From the NCBI GenBank assembly GCA_003116975.1, contig BGKB01000101.1, forward strand, positions 62,001-126,000: a DNA stretch of 64,000 nt, in the 5' to 3' direction. The notes under the pieces were generated by a model. That model saw only the letters and a program-made list of their open reading frames with translations. It made no database searches and had not been told where the DNA came from. The DNA comes from Aurantiochytrium sp. KH105 (lineage: Eukaryota > Sar > Bigyra > Thraustochytrida > Thraustochytriidae). Position numbers and translations under genes: made by a program. Position 1 is the stretch's first letter. Each line of letters starts with the position of its first letter. This document shows positions 38,334 to 49,600 of the stretch, piece after piece.

Positions 38334-41300
38334 TCACGCCGCCTCCTCGTCTGAAGCTTCCGAATCGCTCGGTCCATTGTCTAAAGCGGCCAAAATGGTC
38401 TCTTCAAGCCGCGCAAGGACCGTCTCGGCGTCCAATTCAGTGCTCGACACGTCGTCGTCGTCGTCATCGCTATCTGACGCGTGAGCAGCAAAGACGCGTT
38501 CCGAGGTTGCGTTGGTCGCGTCGCTCGGCACACTTCCTACCCTGGTCCTTGGTGGCGTCGGTGGAGTCAGTGGCGTCGTCGGCGTAAGGGGTGTGAGGGG
38601 CGCGTCGGTGTCGGGACTTCTACCACTTGGTCTTGCATCTCGAGGGACCAACGATTGTGCATGGCTCGACATAAACGTTTCGGAGGGTGGGGACTCTTTC
38701 ATCCCCACCACTGTTGCGTCTTCCTCATCTTTTGCACCGCCAAAATCGCCATCGTTCTCGTCATCGGATGAGGAAAACGAGAGTGATCGCGCGTCAGGCT
38801 CTGGGGTCTTGGCTGCGCCGTAGTGCGTGTGTACAGATCCACTCGAGCTCGCTCGCGAGGCCGTCTCGGCCTCGGTATGATTCGTGTTGCCTGCGCCTGC
38901 CTCGGCCTCATCGTCGGATTCATCGGAATCATCGCCAAACATTGACCCTTCCGTTCCGAAAAGCATCCTAAAGACCGGACCAACGTCAAGCGTTGGCCCG
39001 CGATCCTCGCTTTCGTCCTCGTCCTCGTTCTCATGTACCGACTTGCGTCCCTCATTACTTTCATCCGCTGAGACTGCAGGACTATCGCTTGCGGGAGCTG
39101 ATTGCTGCGCATGTTCGGACGCCCCAGCACCTTTTGTAATTACTTCAACATTTGAGATGCGACCGCCACGTTCCACGCCAACTTCAACCTTGATCTTGAG
39201 GTTGAGCTCTACTTCCACCTCGCTGTTATTCTTAACCTTGGCGCCTCCGGTTGTCGCGCGAGTCTTTACAGGCTCGTCAGACTTGGTCGCGTCAATTTCA
39301 GTCACGGTCGCATCATTTTCAGCCTTGGCCTCCTCTGGAGATGAGACATTGTCCGTTTTTTTCCTGTTGTCGCTGTTGTCATTGTCAACATCATCATCGT
39401 CATCATTGTTGTCGTCACAGAACGAGTACACTGAGTCCATCTCGTCAGAGCTCAACTCGACCGGCAGCGGCAACGGCAAGCGTTTTGGAGATTTAACTTC
39501 GCTGTCTTGATCATGGCCACAGACAATGTCGAGAGGCACATGGAGTTCGTCGACAAGTTCCTCTCCCTCGATGCCGTGCCCTTGGCGGCTTCGTCCGAAG
39601 GTTCGAGGCTCGCTCAAGCTCAAGGCGAAGCGTCCTGGCAGACTCGAGGCACCTGGCGTGGAGAACTTGGAAGCATGATCTCCGAATGTCTCGTCGTCCG
39701 TGTCGTCTCGTCTGACATCGCTCTGGACGGCTTCCTGGTCATCCGTGTCGTATCCACGCCGAATATCCTCAGCGTCATCGTCGTCTTTCGCAATAGTGCG
39801 GATTACCTCCTTTGCATCATCGAATTGGAGATCACTTGCACCATCATGACTTTCCGAAGCGTCGGCCGCCTCGTTGGCGCCGCCATCATCAGCATTACCA
39901 TCGTCATCATCACCATCCTGATCATCATCATCACCATCACCATGATCATCATCATCACCATCCTGATCATCAGCATCATCATCCTGATCATCATCATGTA
40001 AAGTGTCCTCTCCATCCATAACAGCAGTCTCAGTTTGACTTGAGATGGCTGCTTCATCACCGTTTGTTTCCTCCAAAAGGGGGCTCTCGTCATTTGCATG
40101 AGAAATGTCCTCGGTAACAATTGCATTGCCAATGTCGCGGTCGCAATCTGTCAATCTAGCTTCGCTTTCAGAGTGATCCACATCGTCCTGCGCAGTAGCA
40201 AGCGCGTTGTGATCAGCAGACACGCCGTCGTCGTTCTCATCGTCGTCATTGTCTTCCTCGACAGGCATGTCAAGCTCGCTCTCGGTGCTTTGAATGGTAC
40301 CGACAGCAGCGGATACATTTCCATCAACGGGATCGGTACCGTCTCTAGCTAAACTTGCTTCCGCAGCAAGAGTGTCAGACACTTGCTCACCATCGTGCAA
40401 CGTTGTTTCCCCTTTATCAATTCTTGACGCCAGCTCTCCATGAGCTTCTGATGGACTGTTAACAAGGACGAAAGGAGGATTGTGAGATTGGGGCATGTCG
40501 TCATCGACAGCAGACGCATACTCGTCAGCAAAAACAGACGCATTCTCGTCTGCAGCAGAAGCATACTCTTCTGCGTCAGCAAAGTTCGACATAGTTTCGT
40601 CAACACTCGGCGCGTTGTCCGTGTTCGAAGGGACGATGTTCTCGGCAATATCCGTCGCAGTGTCCGTCACAACATCCGCGGTAGTGTCCGTCGACACAGT
40701 CGCAGCAGCATCCACAGTAGCAACAGTAACAAGAAGGTCCATAGCTTGAGGCGTAGCATCCACTAGAAGTGTCGTCTCGTCATCAGCAGCAGCTGGAACA
40801 GAAAGCATCGCATCATCTTCACCAGCAAGAGCAGGGTGGCTGGCACTTCCGAGTTCACTTGCTAGTTCGCGGAGAACGTCCTGATTGTCAGCATGCTTGC
40901 TCCCATTCTTTTCGTCGTCGTCTGCAGGACTTTCGTCAGCCGGGACGCTAGATGCAGCTTCGCTTTGGTTTGCAACGCCTCCGTCCTCGAATGTCGCTGC
41001 AGCAAATTCAGCAGCGACATCAGCATCTGCATCCGCTGTATTCACACTTGAGGCGTCGCTGCTTGCTGCGATAAAATTGAGTGAAGGCTCACTGTTTTGC
41101 TCATCATTATCTGTCTCGGGATTGGCATTGGTAGCGTCCTTTCTAGCGTCGTCTTTGCGCAATCCTGATGCAGAGGTTGCACTTAGAACCTCGTCCTCCG
41201 TGTCTGACGATGGCACGGAGTGAATGGAAAGTGGGGAGAGCACCGAGTCATTGAGCTCGCTGCCCGTCGTAGCCTCGTCCAAGTCAGGCAAGTGCAGCGC

Positions 41301-44300
41301 CGCAATGGGCGCAGGAAGAATGATGACCCCTGGGGAGGAGAGAATGTTGTCCATCAAGGGCGAGGTGTACTGCTGGCCTTCGTGCGGAGGCTGTCCGGAC
41401 GTTTGCGAGAGCGGGGACGGTTGCGGGCTGACAAGGAATGACCTTTCGACTTGGCTCTCTGAGCCACTGCTAACACCTTCGTCTTCATCACTGGAAATGT
41501 CGGGCATCTCCTCGACAGGTTCTTCATTGACAGTGCTCGCCCGTGTCACCGCGGAAGAGCCCGACTCGGTTTGGCTCCCTGCTTCGGCTTCGACCTCGGT
41601 CTCGATTTCGACCTCCGAGGACGTCTCGCTTCGGGCATCATCTGAAGTAAGATGCTCGCTTTGATCAAGTTCTTCATTCTCGAAGGCGGAGTCATTTTCG
41701 GCAACGTCCTCGCTCTCGGAAGCAACCTCGTTCTCGCTAGCATTTGCATTCTCTTTATCCGAGTCATCATCGCTTGCAACGCTGAGAATTTCGGAAGAGC
41801 TCTCGTTGGCTCCGTCGACGGTACTCTGTTGGTCATCGACCTCTGAAACACCAGTGTCGCCTTGAAGCTCGTCACTCGACGCCCCGTCGACACCAAGATT
41901 TGCATGGACTTGTTCATCCTGCTCGATTACGGCGTCGCTGCTGCTATCGTCGCATGGCCACGGTGCGCGACGATGTAAGATACGAGGTTTTGGTTCTGGT
42001 GTATGTGGCTTTCGTGCCTTGCTGCGTCGAGACGACGACTTTGGGAGCTTTCGCGTTCCACGCAAAACTTCTACAAGAGCATGACCTACCATGACCTGAG
42101 CAACCCAACCGAGCAAGCCCGTCATGGCAATGGAGCGCCTCTGCTCGAACATTGGGCACATTTGCTCCAAGGGCAAGACAGCAGTTGCTGGAAAGTGGCA
42201 CAGGACGGTTGCCCATCCGAGAGACATGGAGATGGCAAATAAGCCCCACCCACAGAGCGCTCGCAAAGAATGCCGCTTGTTGGGAGAAACTTCGGTCGCA
42301 AAGGTGTAGGTGACATAAATGTTGCCAGTGATTCCACAAATGACCAAGGGGATGCCAACAAGGCGCACTGCCCTTACCTCGGCGTAAAAGTCCACGATAA
42401 AGGCAATGGCAAAGAGGGCGGCGCCTGCAGTGAGAATGAGCGCGGAGATGAGGCGACCGAGCAAGACGCTGAGTGCAAAGGGTTCATACAAAATGTGCGC
42501 GAGTCCACCGCCGGCTTCGCCAGTGTTCTTGCGCATACGTTCTGAGGCCGCCCGCTCGGGATTGAAGAGAAGCAAAGAGGTGATCATGAGGACCCAGGCA
42601 AAGAAGCCAGCAGCAAGAACAAAGTCTCGAGGATCCCGCGCAGAAAAGGTGGCGTGATCTCCGGTCACGTATGTCACAATGGCAACGAGATACGAGATCC
42701 AGCCAAGAAGGCCCACGGTTTGAGATACCCAACGATCTCGACGACGCGCTGTCCATGGGAACACGAGAGCGTAAACACTGGCAGACGGTCCCCTGATCAA
42801 TGCACCGAGACCGAGCGTCCCAGGTGGAATGCAGAGCAGCGCAGTGCCAATGACGCGCGCACCATGTGCCGAGCTGATCACGTCGATGAAAGTCTCGTCC
42901 TCGTTAAGATGGTTGCGCATATACAAGATGGGAAAGAGGACGGGGGCAAAGCCAAAGACGAGTCCAAAGAGCCAAGCCTGGAGGGCTTGCGCCAATGTCG
43001 TTGACGTCGGTGGTGACTTTTCCGATGCTGCAATCGAGGCAGGTTGTGTACGAGCAGCAGAGAGAGAGCCAAGAACGGCCGCCCATGCGAGCAAGCCAAC
43101 CAAAAGAGAGACTGCGCTAGCAAGCAGCGGACTTGCCGATGCGAGGACCACGAGGACGTAGACGATGGGGTTCAAGAATGAGAGCGCGAGCCCCGTGGTG
43201 CTGAGCAAAGTATACCACTGCCCACTTTGGTGATGCGAAAAGATTTGCTCTGGAAACATGAGTGAAGCTCCCATGAAGCGCGTGAGCAAGGGCGTTGCCA
43301 CACTGAACGAGAGTGCTCCTGCAATAGGAAGACGTAGCGCCAATGCCCAGGCGAGTACGGGAGGAACAATGAGTGAAGCGAGCGCCCTGAAGCGAAGAGG
43401 AATCGCGTTGCGGACCGTGTCTTGCGTTTGCGAAAAGGGTGGAACGTCGGATCCAGAAGCGAGGCTCGAGTGACGAAAAGTCTTTTGGTTTTTTTCTCGA
43501 TTCAGGACCTCTATGTCTTTGGCAGGAGAATCGAGTGAACGTGATGTGTCGACCTTGTTGCTGTTTTCGTCAACCTGGGCATGCGCGTCGGCCACTGGAA
43601 AATTAAGGTCACGGAGAAGAAACATGGCGCGGCCAACAAGAGTCGCAGCGCCGAGTGCAAGCGCCTTGAAGCTGACATGAACAATTTTATCTGCTGTGAG
43701 GAGTGTGCTGCAGAACACAATGGCGGCAAGAACTTGAAGCACTGTCGCTCCAAGTACAGTGCGCGAGACACTAGGATGTGACGTCTTGTTGCCTCCGAGA
43801 AGGACTTCGCAGCCAATTTGGTTGAGGATTTGTGGCAGAATTGCCCAAAAGAGGCCTGGAATGGGCACGACGGATGCGACGATGAAGGCGAGGGCCGCGG
43901 GCACGAGGATTGCCCCGGAGAGCCGGAGATCGGCGTGACTGAATTCCGGCACCTCCGAAGGGTCCCATGCGACAATGTCGTGCGACAGGTCCTGCGACCG
44001 CATCGTGTCTCTGACGTGGTGGCGGCGACGCGAAGACTTGTTCTGTTTGTGCGAGATGTTATTTTCTTCGCGCCGCTGTGCATGGTCTTGACGTTCCTGC
44101 TCGCGAAGTTTGCGTGCTCGCTTGCGGAGTTTGCGGTCGCGTTGTAGCTTGCGCTCTTCTTTGAAAAGTTTGCGCTCGCGTTTCATTCTGCGTTTTTCCT
44201 TGTAGAGCTTGCGCTCCCGTTTCATTTGCAGCTCGTCTGCGCGAAGTTTGAGCTCTCGTTTTGTCAAGCGTTCCTCTTGTTGAAGTCTACGTTCTCGTTT

Positions 44301-45176
44301 CAGCTGCAGCTCCTCTGCGCGAAGAACGAGCTCACGCTCTTTTGCGCGAGCATGACGTTCTTGCTCGCGACGCTGGCGCGCGTACTTTTGCGCTTGCGCA
44401 TTACGTTCTCGCGCATGGAGCTGGCGCTCTTGTTCTTCTGTTTGACGCTGGTATGCCCGGACCTTGCGTTCAAGCTCGTGTATGCGAACTGCTTCGGGAT
44501 TCTCGGTCGCCGAAGGAAGAAGAAGCCGTCGTCGTCGTCGTCGGCGGCGGTGGTGGTCAGGATGTGGCGGGCCCGTTTGTCGTGGGTGGCGACTTGCCGT
44601 GGTGAGCTCGTCTAGTACGGGTGTAGCATGGGCAATGTTTGCGTGGGAGGCCGTGTCGAGAATTTGTTTGCCGGTGGCTTGCCCTTGACCAGCAACCACA
44701 ACGAGCACGCGTCGTAGCTGGCCAGAGCTCGTGAGGAATTCGACCTCGACGGTGCGCTGTACCTCGCGTGTGTTGATGCCAGGCTTTTGGGGTCGTTTCT
44801 TGAGCAAACGGTCGACTTTTGACGAGGCTGCATCGTCTGTCCAGAGCGGCGCTCTCTCCCTCGGTACTTTGGTGTCCCACTCTCGCTGCGAGCGCTGACC
44901 GGGACGAAGGTGAGCGTGTTGGCGTCGCCGGCCATGGCGGTGCAGGCCGTCTTCGAAGGCGTGCGTTACGTCCATCGCTGGCGCTGCAGATGGTACGCTG
45001 CGACGCTTACGGCGTGGCCCGCTCTGCGCGGGAGTCTGACGTTGACGCGCGTAGCGGTTGCGGCTTTGTTTCGTCTCGCCTCGGCACGTCAGGCTGTGAT
45101 CGGAGACGCCCAAGACTCGCGCACGGGACCATGCGGGCATTGAGAACGCTTCCGCGACTTTAAGCATGGCCAACAT
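38334..45176 (-). CDS. Giant multi-pass membrane protein with coiled coil and acidic tail, function unknown
   Basis: A 2280-residue protein in one uninterrupted frame. Residues about 1-230 are basic and disordered. About 230-385 form a highly charged coiled coil made of repeated ERELVLRAEELQLKRERR-type units. From about 425 to 1010 there are roughly 13-15 hydrophobic segments, for example GAILVPAALAFIVASVVPI, ATVLQVLAAIVFCSTLLT, QAWLFGLVFGFAPVLFPIL and LILTAGAALFAIAFIV. The remaining 1200 residues are Asp/Glu/Ser/Ala-rich and disordered, with (D)n/DQDGDDDD repeats near 1755-1795 and a nearly Val/Glu/Lys patterned block (EVELNLKIKVEVGVE). I do not recognise a transporter family; the multi-pass region could be a transporter or scramblase-like membrane domain. 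No signal peptide is needed for such a topology. The start is the first Met; a later Met (AMDVTHAF) is possible. Confidence 0.72.
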   Translation of the reverse strand: MLAMLKVAEAFSMPAWSRARVLGVSDHSLTCRGETKQSRNRYARQRQTPAQSGPRRKRRSVPSAAPAMDVTHAFEDGLHRHGRRRQHAHLRPGQRSQREWDTKVPRERAPLWTDDAASSKVDRLLKKRPQKPGINTREVQRTVEVEFLTSSGQLRRVLVVVAGQGQATGKQILDTASHANIAHATPVLDELTTASRHPRQTGPPHPDHHRRRRRRRRLLLPSATENPEAVRIHELERKVRAYQRQTEEQERQLHARERNAQAQKYARQRREQERHARAKERELVLRAEELQLKRERRLQQEERLTKRELKLRADELQMKRERKLYKEKRRMKRERKLFKEERKLQRDRKLRKRARKLREQERQDHAQRREENNISHKQNKSSRRRHHVRDTMRSQDLSHDIVAWDPSEVPEFSHADLRLSGAILVPAALAFIVASVVPIPGLFWAILPQILNQIGCEVLLGGNKTSHPSVSRTVLGATVLQVLAAIVFCSTLLTADKIVHVSFKALALGAATLVGRAMFLLRDLNFPVADAHAQVDENSNKVDTSRSLDSPAKDIEVLNREKNQKTFRHSSLASGSDVPPFSQTQDTVRNAIPLRFRALASLIVPPVLAWALALRLPIAGALSFSVATPLLTRFMGASLMFPEQIFSHHQSGQWYTLLSTTGLALSFLNPIVYVLVVLASASPLLASAVSLLVGLLAWAAVLGSLSAARTQPASIAASEKSPPTSTTLAQALQAWLFGLVFGFAPVLFPILYMRNHLNEDETFIDVISSAHGARVIGTALLCIPPGTLGLGALIRGPSASVYALVFPWTARRRDRWVSQTVGLLGWISYLVAIVTYVTGDHATFSARDPRDFVLAAGFFAWVLMITSLLLFNPERAASERMRKNTGEAGGGLAHILYEPFALSVLLGRLISALILTAGAALFAIAFIVDFYAEVRAVRLVGIPLVICGITGNIYVTYTFATEVSPNKRHSLRALCGWGLFAISMSLGWATVLCHFPATAVLPLEQMCPMFEQRRSIAMTGLLGWVAQVMVGHALVEVLRGTRKLPKSSSRRSKARKPHTPEPKPRILHRRAPWPCDDSSSDAVIEQDEQVHANLGVDGASSDELQGDTGVSEVDDQQSTVDGANESSSEILSVASDDDSDKENANASENEVASESEDVAENDSAFENEELDQSEHLTSDDARSETSSEVEIETEVEAEAGSQTESGSSAVTRASTVNEEPVEEMPDISSDEDEGVSSGSESQVERSFLVSPQPSPLSQTSGQPPHEGQQYTSPLMDNILSSPGVIILPAPIAALHLPDLDEATTGSELNDSVLSPLSIHSVPSSDTEDEVLSATSASGLRKDDARKDATNANPETDNDEQNSEPSLNFIAASSDASSVNTADADADVAAEFAAATFEDGGVANQSEAASSVPADESPADDDEKNGSKHADNQDVLRELASELGSASHPALAGEDDAMLSVPAAADDETTLLVDATPQAMDLLVTVATVDAAATVSTDTTADVVTDTATDIAENIVPSNTDNAPSVDETMSNFADAEEYASAADENASVFADEYASAVDDDMPQSHNPPFVLVNSPSEAHGELASRIDKGETTLHDGEQVSDTLAAEASLARDGTDPVDGNVSAAVGTIQSTESELDMPVEEDNDDDENDDGVSADHNALATAQDDVDHSESEARLTDCDRDIGNAIVTEDISHANDESPLLEETNGDEAAISSQTETAVMDGEDTLHDDDQDDDADDQDGDDDDHGDGDDDDQDGDDDDGNADDGGANEAADASESHDGASDLQFDDAKEVIRTIAKDDDDAEDIRRGYDTDDQEAVQSDVRRDDTDDETFGDHASKFSTPGASSLPGRFALSLSEPRTFGRSRQGHGIEGEELVDELHVPLDIVCGHDQDSEVKSPKRLPLPLPVELSSDEMDSVYSFCDDNNDDDDDVDNDNSDNRKKTDNVSSPEEAKAENDATVTEIDATKSDEPVKTRATTGGAKVKNNSEVEVELNLKIKVEVGVERGGRISNVEVITKGAGASEHAQQSAPASDSPAVSADESNEGRKSVHENEDEDESEDRGPTLDVGPVFRMLFGTEGSMFGDDSDESDDEAEAGAGNTNHTEAETASRASSSGSVHTHYGAAKTPEPDARSLSFSSSDDENDGDFGGAKDEEDATVVGMKESPPSETFMSSHAQSLVPRDARPSGRSPDTDAPLTPLTPTTPLTPPTPPRTRVGSVPSDATNATSERVFAAHASDSDDDDDDVSSTELDAETVLARLEETILAALDNGPSDSEASDEEAA
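39880..40005. repeat. ATC/CATC trinucleotide-like minisatellite coding for Asp/Gly-rich tract
   Basis: Tandem CATCATCAC/CATCCTGAT words inside the giant gene. On the coding strand they give DDDDQDGDDDD units, so repeat length changes keep the frame in most cases. Confidence 0.85.
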
Positions 45177-46620
45177 GCCAGATGTAAAGAACGGGAACGC
45201 CTCGCAATAACATCTTCGATGCCCCTATCCACGGAAGATATTCTGTACGAGTATGGGGAGTCCTCTTGCGCATGGGCGGTATTGTACGAGAGTGGTGTCT
45301 AATGTGGAGCGCTCACAGTTCGTTCTCGGCCAAGTAGTACTTTTTTTACTACCTACGCAAGGAAGGCTTTTGGCCACGATCGTTGCCTAGCTGGCAGCGG
45401 CAGTGGCGTTTGCGTGTCTCGCCTCTCTTTCTCGGTGGATGTCTGTCTCCCAATGCAACGAGAGCGTATAGTATTCGTTTTCTTTTCTACGCTTCCTAAA
45501 ATCGGCGCGGATGGTCAATTCCTTTCTACCAGTCAGCCAGTCACAACGGCTGCGGCTTGTTTGACTGTGACTGACTGCCACTGACTGATTGCTTGATGTG
45601 ACATCAAGTCCAGAATCATCTGCTGGCTGGATGACCTGCGCGAGCAGGTCAGCACTCACCTCATCCGCGCGGCGACGCTCGGACAGCCCCTCCCGCCTGC
45701 CCGAAAACCCCTTCATCTCTCTCTCAGCGAATCAACTCTTTCAAGTCTCCCGTGGTTGGCCGCAGCCGACACGACCGCTGCTGTCTGCAATGCTGCAGCT
45801 GCTGCAGCTGCTGCGCTCGTGTCAACGATCTCGAGTGCCCGTCGTCCAGCGCGGCGTGTGTGCTACTTCGACTAGCGAAAGAAGAAGGGGGGTGAACCGT
45901 GAGGGGGTACGCGGCGCAGCGATGACCAACTGCGGAGACACCCCGCGGGACAGCAGCTGCAGCGGCGGCATAGCGCACTTGCGCTAGGTGCGCGCAAGTG
46001 CGGAATCCAGGTTTGCGGCACTTGCGCGTGCGACGCTGTAGCAGTAGCTGCGCTGGCCGGCCGACGCGTGCACGCTCGCGCACGCGCAGGCACGCTGACT
46101 CTCGCACAAACTTCGTTCGCTTCACTTCACTTCTTCAACTCGCGCTCGCGCGCACGCCGCGCTGCCGTCGATGCTGCTGCTGCTGCTGCTGCTGCTGCTG
46201 GCCGCGGTGCGAGGTGCATGGACTCCGCGCGGCCGCGGTCTGGGCGGGCGCAGGAAGGAAGGCGCAGTCAGCCAATCCCAGGGCGCAGCGCTGGACTCGC
46301 TCGGTGTGAAGGTCAATCGTCGAGGCTTGCTTGCTTGCTTGCTCGTGCGTGCTTGTGCCTGTGCTTTTGCGTTTGCTTCCTTGCTTGTGCTCGCGTGCAC
46401 CGCTCTGGGCGGGGAAGGCGAGGAGACGAGGAGGCAGGCAAAGCCCGAACGGAGAGCGGCGCGAGGGAGCCGCGGCGGCGGGGACGCAGCCGCAGCAGGG
46501 CGCGCGCAGCGGAGTCGCGCCGCTCCGCCGACGCCTCCGGGCGCGCGAGCGGCGAGCGAGAGGCCAGGGAGGCGCGCGAGGGAGCGAGGAAGAGGGAGAA
46601 GAGAGCGCGAGGCATCGAGG
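45177..46620. other. Divergent intergenic region between giant membrane gene and ADAM gene
   Basis: This 1.44-kb gap holds TGACTG/CAGTCAGT words at 45545-45600, a GCGCACTTGCGC motif group at 45973-46028 and a (CTG)n run at 46171-46200. The plus-strand frame is open from 46171 through the ADAM gene, and its first residues would be a poly-Leu start; it may be 5' leader. No other gene is supported. Confidence 0.45.
45973..46028. promoter_or_regulatory. Three CACTTGCGC/GCGCAAGTG motifs upstream of ADAM gene
   Basis: GCGCACTTGCGC (about 45973-45984), CGCGCAAGTGCG (about 45991-46002) and GCGGCACTTGCGCG (about 46016-46028) form an inverted-repeat-like group. The same word recurs upstream of eS17. 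The role is inferred only. Confidence 0.35.
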
Positions 46621-49600
46621 ATGGCGGGGCCGCGCCAGCGCCGCGGGCAGGGGTGCGCGCGCGCGCCGGGGCAGGCGACCCGCGCGGAGGCGGGCGAGGA
46701 GGGCTCGCGTGGGCGCGGGCGCGGCGAGAGGCGCGGGGCCGGGAGCCGCTGCGCGAAGAGGCGGGGGCCGGCGAAGAGAGGAGGACTCGTGCTCGCTCTG
46801 GTGGGCGCGGTGCTGGGCGTGCTGGCGCTCGGAGCACAAGGACACGCGCAGCAGGTGCACGGGGCGCGGACCCGAGGCGCGCGACGGCGGCTGTCCGCCG
46901 CGGAGCGACGGGACGCCCGGCTTCTCGAGACGCTGGACGCGTACGAGATCCTAGACGGGCTTCACGAAAACGAGGATATTCGCCGCGTACTGAAAAGTGC
47001 GGAACTCGGCGTTGCCAACAACAGCGATGACAACAACCACGAGGAGGAGGACCGCAGAGACACGGATGCTGTCGACTTTGCCTTGAGCGCGTTTGGAACG
47101 CGCGTCAACGTGCCGCTCTCGCGCCATCCCGGATTCTTTGCCCCAGACTTTGCCATTTGGGGCGTCTCGAGCGACGGTCAGCTCAAGCGCCAGCCAGCGC
47201 AGCCCGCGCTTGACTGCTTCTTTATCGGCGAGGGCGCCGTCATTTCATTTTGCGCCCATCAGGTCCGGGGCCGCATCCTTGTTTCGCGGCGGGATGAAGA
47301 AGACGATGATGTTGTTGAAGAAGATTGGCACATTGAGCCTCTCCTCGCGACCCCCGGAAGCTATGTCGTCTATCGTGGCCGCGATTTGCGCGAAACGGAT
47401 CTTCCGAATGTCGTGCTCGAACAAGATGTTCACGGTCACCAGCATGCGCACCGCATTGGACGAAGAACGGCAAATGCGAGCAACAGCAGCAATTCGAATG
47501 GCAATTCGAATGGCAACAACGGGAACTCGAATGGCAACAACGGGAACTCGAACGGCAACAACGGGAACTCGAACGGCAACAACGGGAACTCGAACGGCAA
47601 CAACGGGAACTCGAACGGCAACAATGGGAACTCGAATGGCAACAACGGGAACTCGAATGGCAACAATGGCAATTCCACTGGCAACAACGGGAACTCGAAT
47701 GGCAACAACGGGAATTCCACTGGCAACAACGGGAACTCGAATGGCAACAACGGGAACTCCACTGGCAACAACGGGAACTCCACTGGCAACAACGGGAACT
47801 CCACTGGCAACAACGGCAACTCAAATGGCAACAACGGGAACTCGAATGGCAACAATGGCAATTCCACCGGCAACAACGGCAACTCAAATGGCAACAACGG
47901 CAACTCGAATGGCAACAATGGCAATTCCACTGGCAACAACGGGAACTCCACTGGCAACAACGGGAACTCGAATGGCAACAATGGCAATTCCACCGGCAAC
48001 AACGGCAACTCAAATGGCAACAACGGCAACTCGAATGGCAACAATGGCAACTCGAATGGCAACAATGGCAATTCCACTGGCAACAATGGCAACTCGAACG
48101 GAGCGGCAAATGGAGTAATCTCCATGACAGTGACGTCAGGAGAGTCCTCAGAGACGACGGAGGAGCAGCTCCCAGACGAAACAGAGACCGAGTCAGACAG
48201 TGCTGGTCTCAAAGTTTCCCGAGGCGCGTGCGGCGTCCTGGATGTCGATTTGTCTGGCCTAGTAAAGACCCCCAATGCTACTAATTTGGATCGTTTGAAA
48301 GAGGACGCTGGCGCGATCGTAGCGGCAGCATCCTCGACAGCGACTTCCTCCTCGTCCAAGACGCATTTTGTCCGCGTGCTACTCGTGAGCGATGCTCGCA
48401 TGCACGCTGTCTACCAGGACGACCTCGTCCTGTTGTCTGTCTCCGTCTATTTGATGGGTCTCGTCGAGGAGATCTACCGCGAGTTCCCTGGAGGCCATAC
48501 CATAAGCATTGAGGTTGCCGGGATTGTCACCATGGATAGCACGGACCCTTGGCCAAACCTCTTTTCAAGCACGGGAAGGAGCGTGGAATCTTCTGCACTC
48601 TTGACAAACTTTACAGCCTGGCTAAGGAGCAATGCTGCCGCATTACCGGACCATGATCTTGCACACCTCGTCACGGGATGGGATCTCTACGGAAGCAACA
48701 CCGGAGGGTCTGTGATCGGTCTCGCGTATGTTGGCACGGTGTGCGATAAGTCGTGGAAAACCGGGATCTCGCAAGGCGACTTTCTCAGCACACAATACGT
48801 CGCCAACACGATGTCCCACGAACTCATGCATGGGCTCGGCGCGTACCACACCGACCGGACATCTCCTGGAGACCTGACTTGTGATGACGATGACACCTAT
48901 TATCTCATGAACTCGATCACGGAGACGGGAAAACCGCAATGGAGCGAATGCACGCTGCAGTGGTTCGAGCAACTCTTGCAAACCGAGAATATCACAAAAT
49001 GCATGGAGGCCAAATGCGGCAATGGTCTCGTTGAAGGGGACGAGGAGTGTGACGCTGCCGATGATCCGTGCTGCGACATCACCACGTGTCAACTTCTCAC
49101 CACGAATGCTTGCTCGCAAGCTGGTAACGCTGACCAAGAGGACGACGATACCATTGTCTTGTACAACCGCAGCGACGCATCTCTTGCAGTTTGCGGCAAT
49201 GGGGTGCTGGAAGCTGGCGAGGAATGTGACGTGCTCGCCGGTGGCTTAGCCGAAGGTGATAGTGACCCCTGCTGCAATGCGACGACTTGCAAGCTTCTGG
49301 AAAATGCCACATGCTCGGCGCTTCACGACGGATGTTGCTCCCCTGACACGTGCGCACCCCGAACAGCCTCTGAGAATTATGTGTGCCGGGCAAAGAAAGA
49401 CTCGAGTACGTGCGACCAAGAAGAAGTGTGCGATGGGACGTCTGCATCATGTCCAGAAGACACTTTTGCCGACGTTGGGACCTCGTGCGTCCTTTCTATT
49501 GACTACGCAGACGGGTCTTGCTATCGGGGCGAGTGCATGCACCGAGAATTCCAGTGTGCAGTTCGCGGCTACTTTGCCGGCGACTGCTCCACGAGCTCAT

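Noticed and set aside
46171-46620. Poly-Leu start as the signal peptide of the ADAM protein
   Set aside because: The Leu run is coded by a (CTG)n microsatellite and a second hydrophobic signal sequence follows 46621; the upstream part is Arg/Gly-rich. It remains possible, but is less likely.
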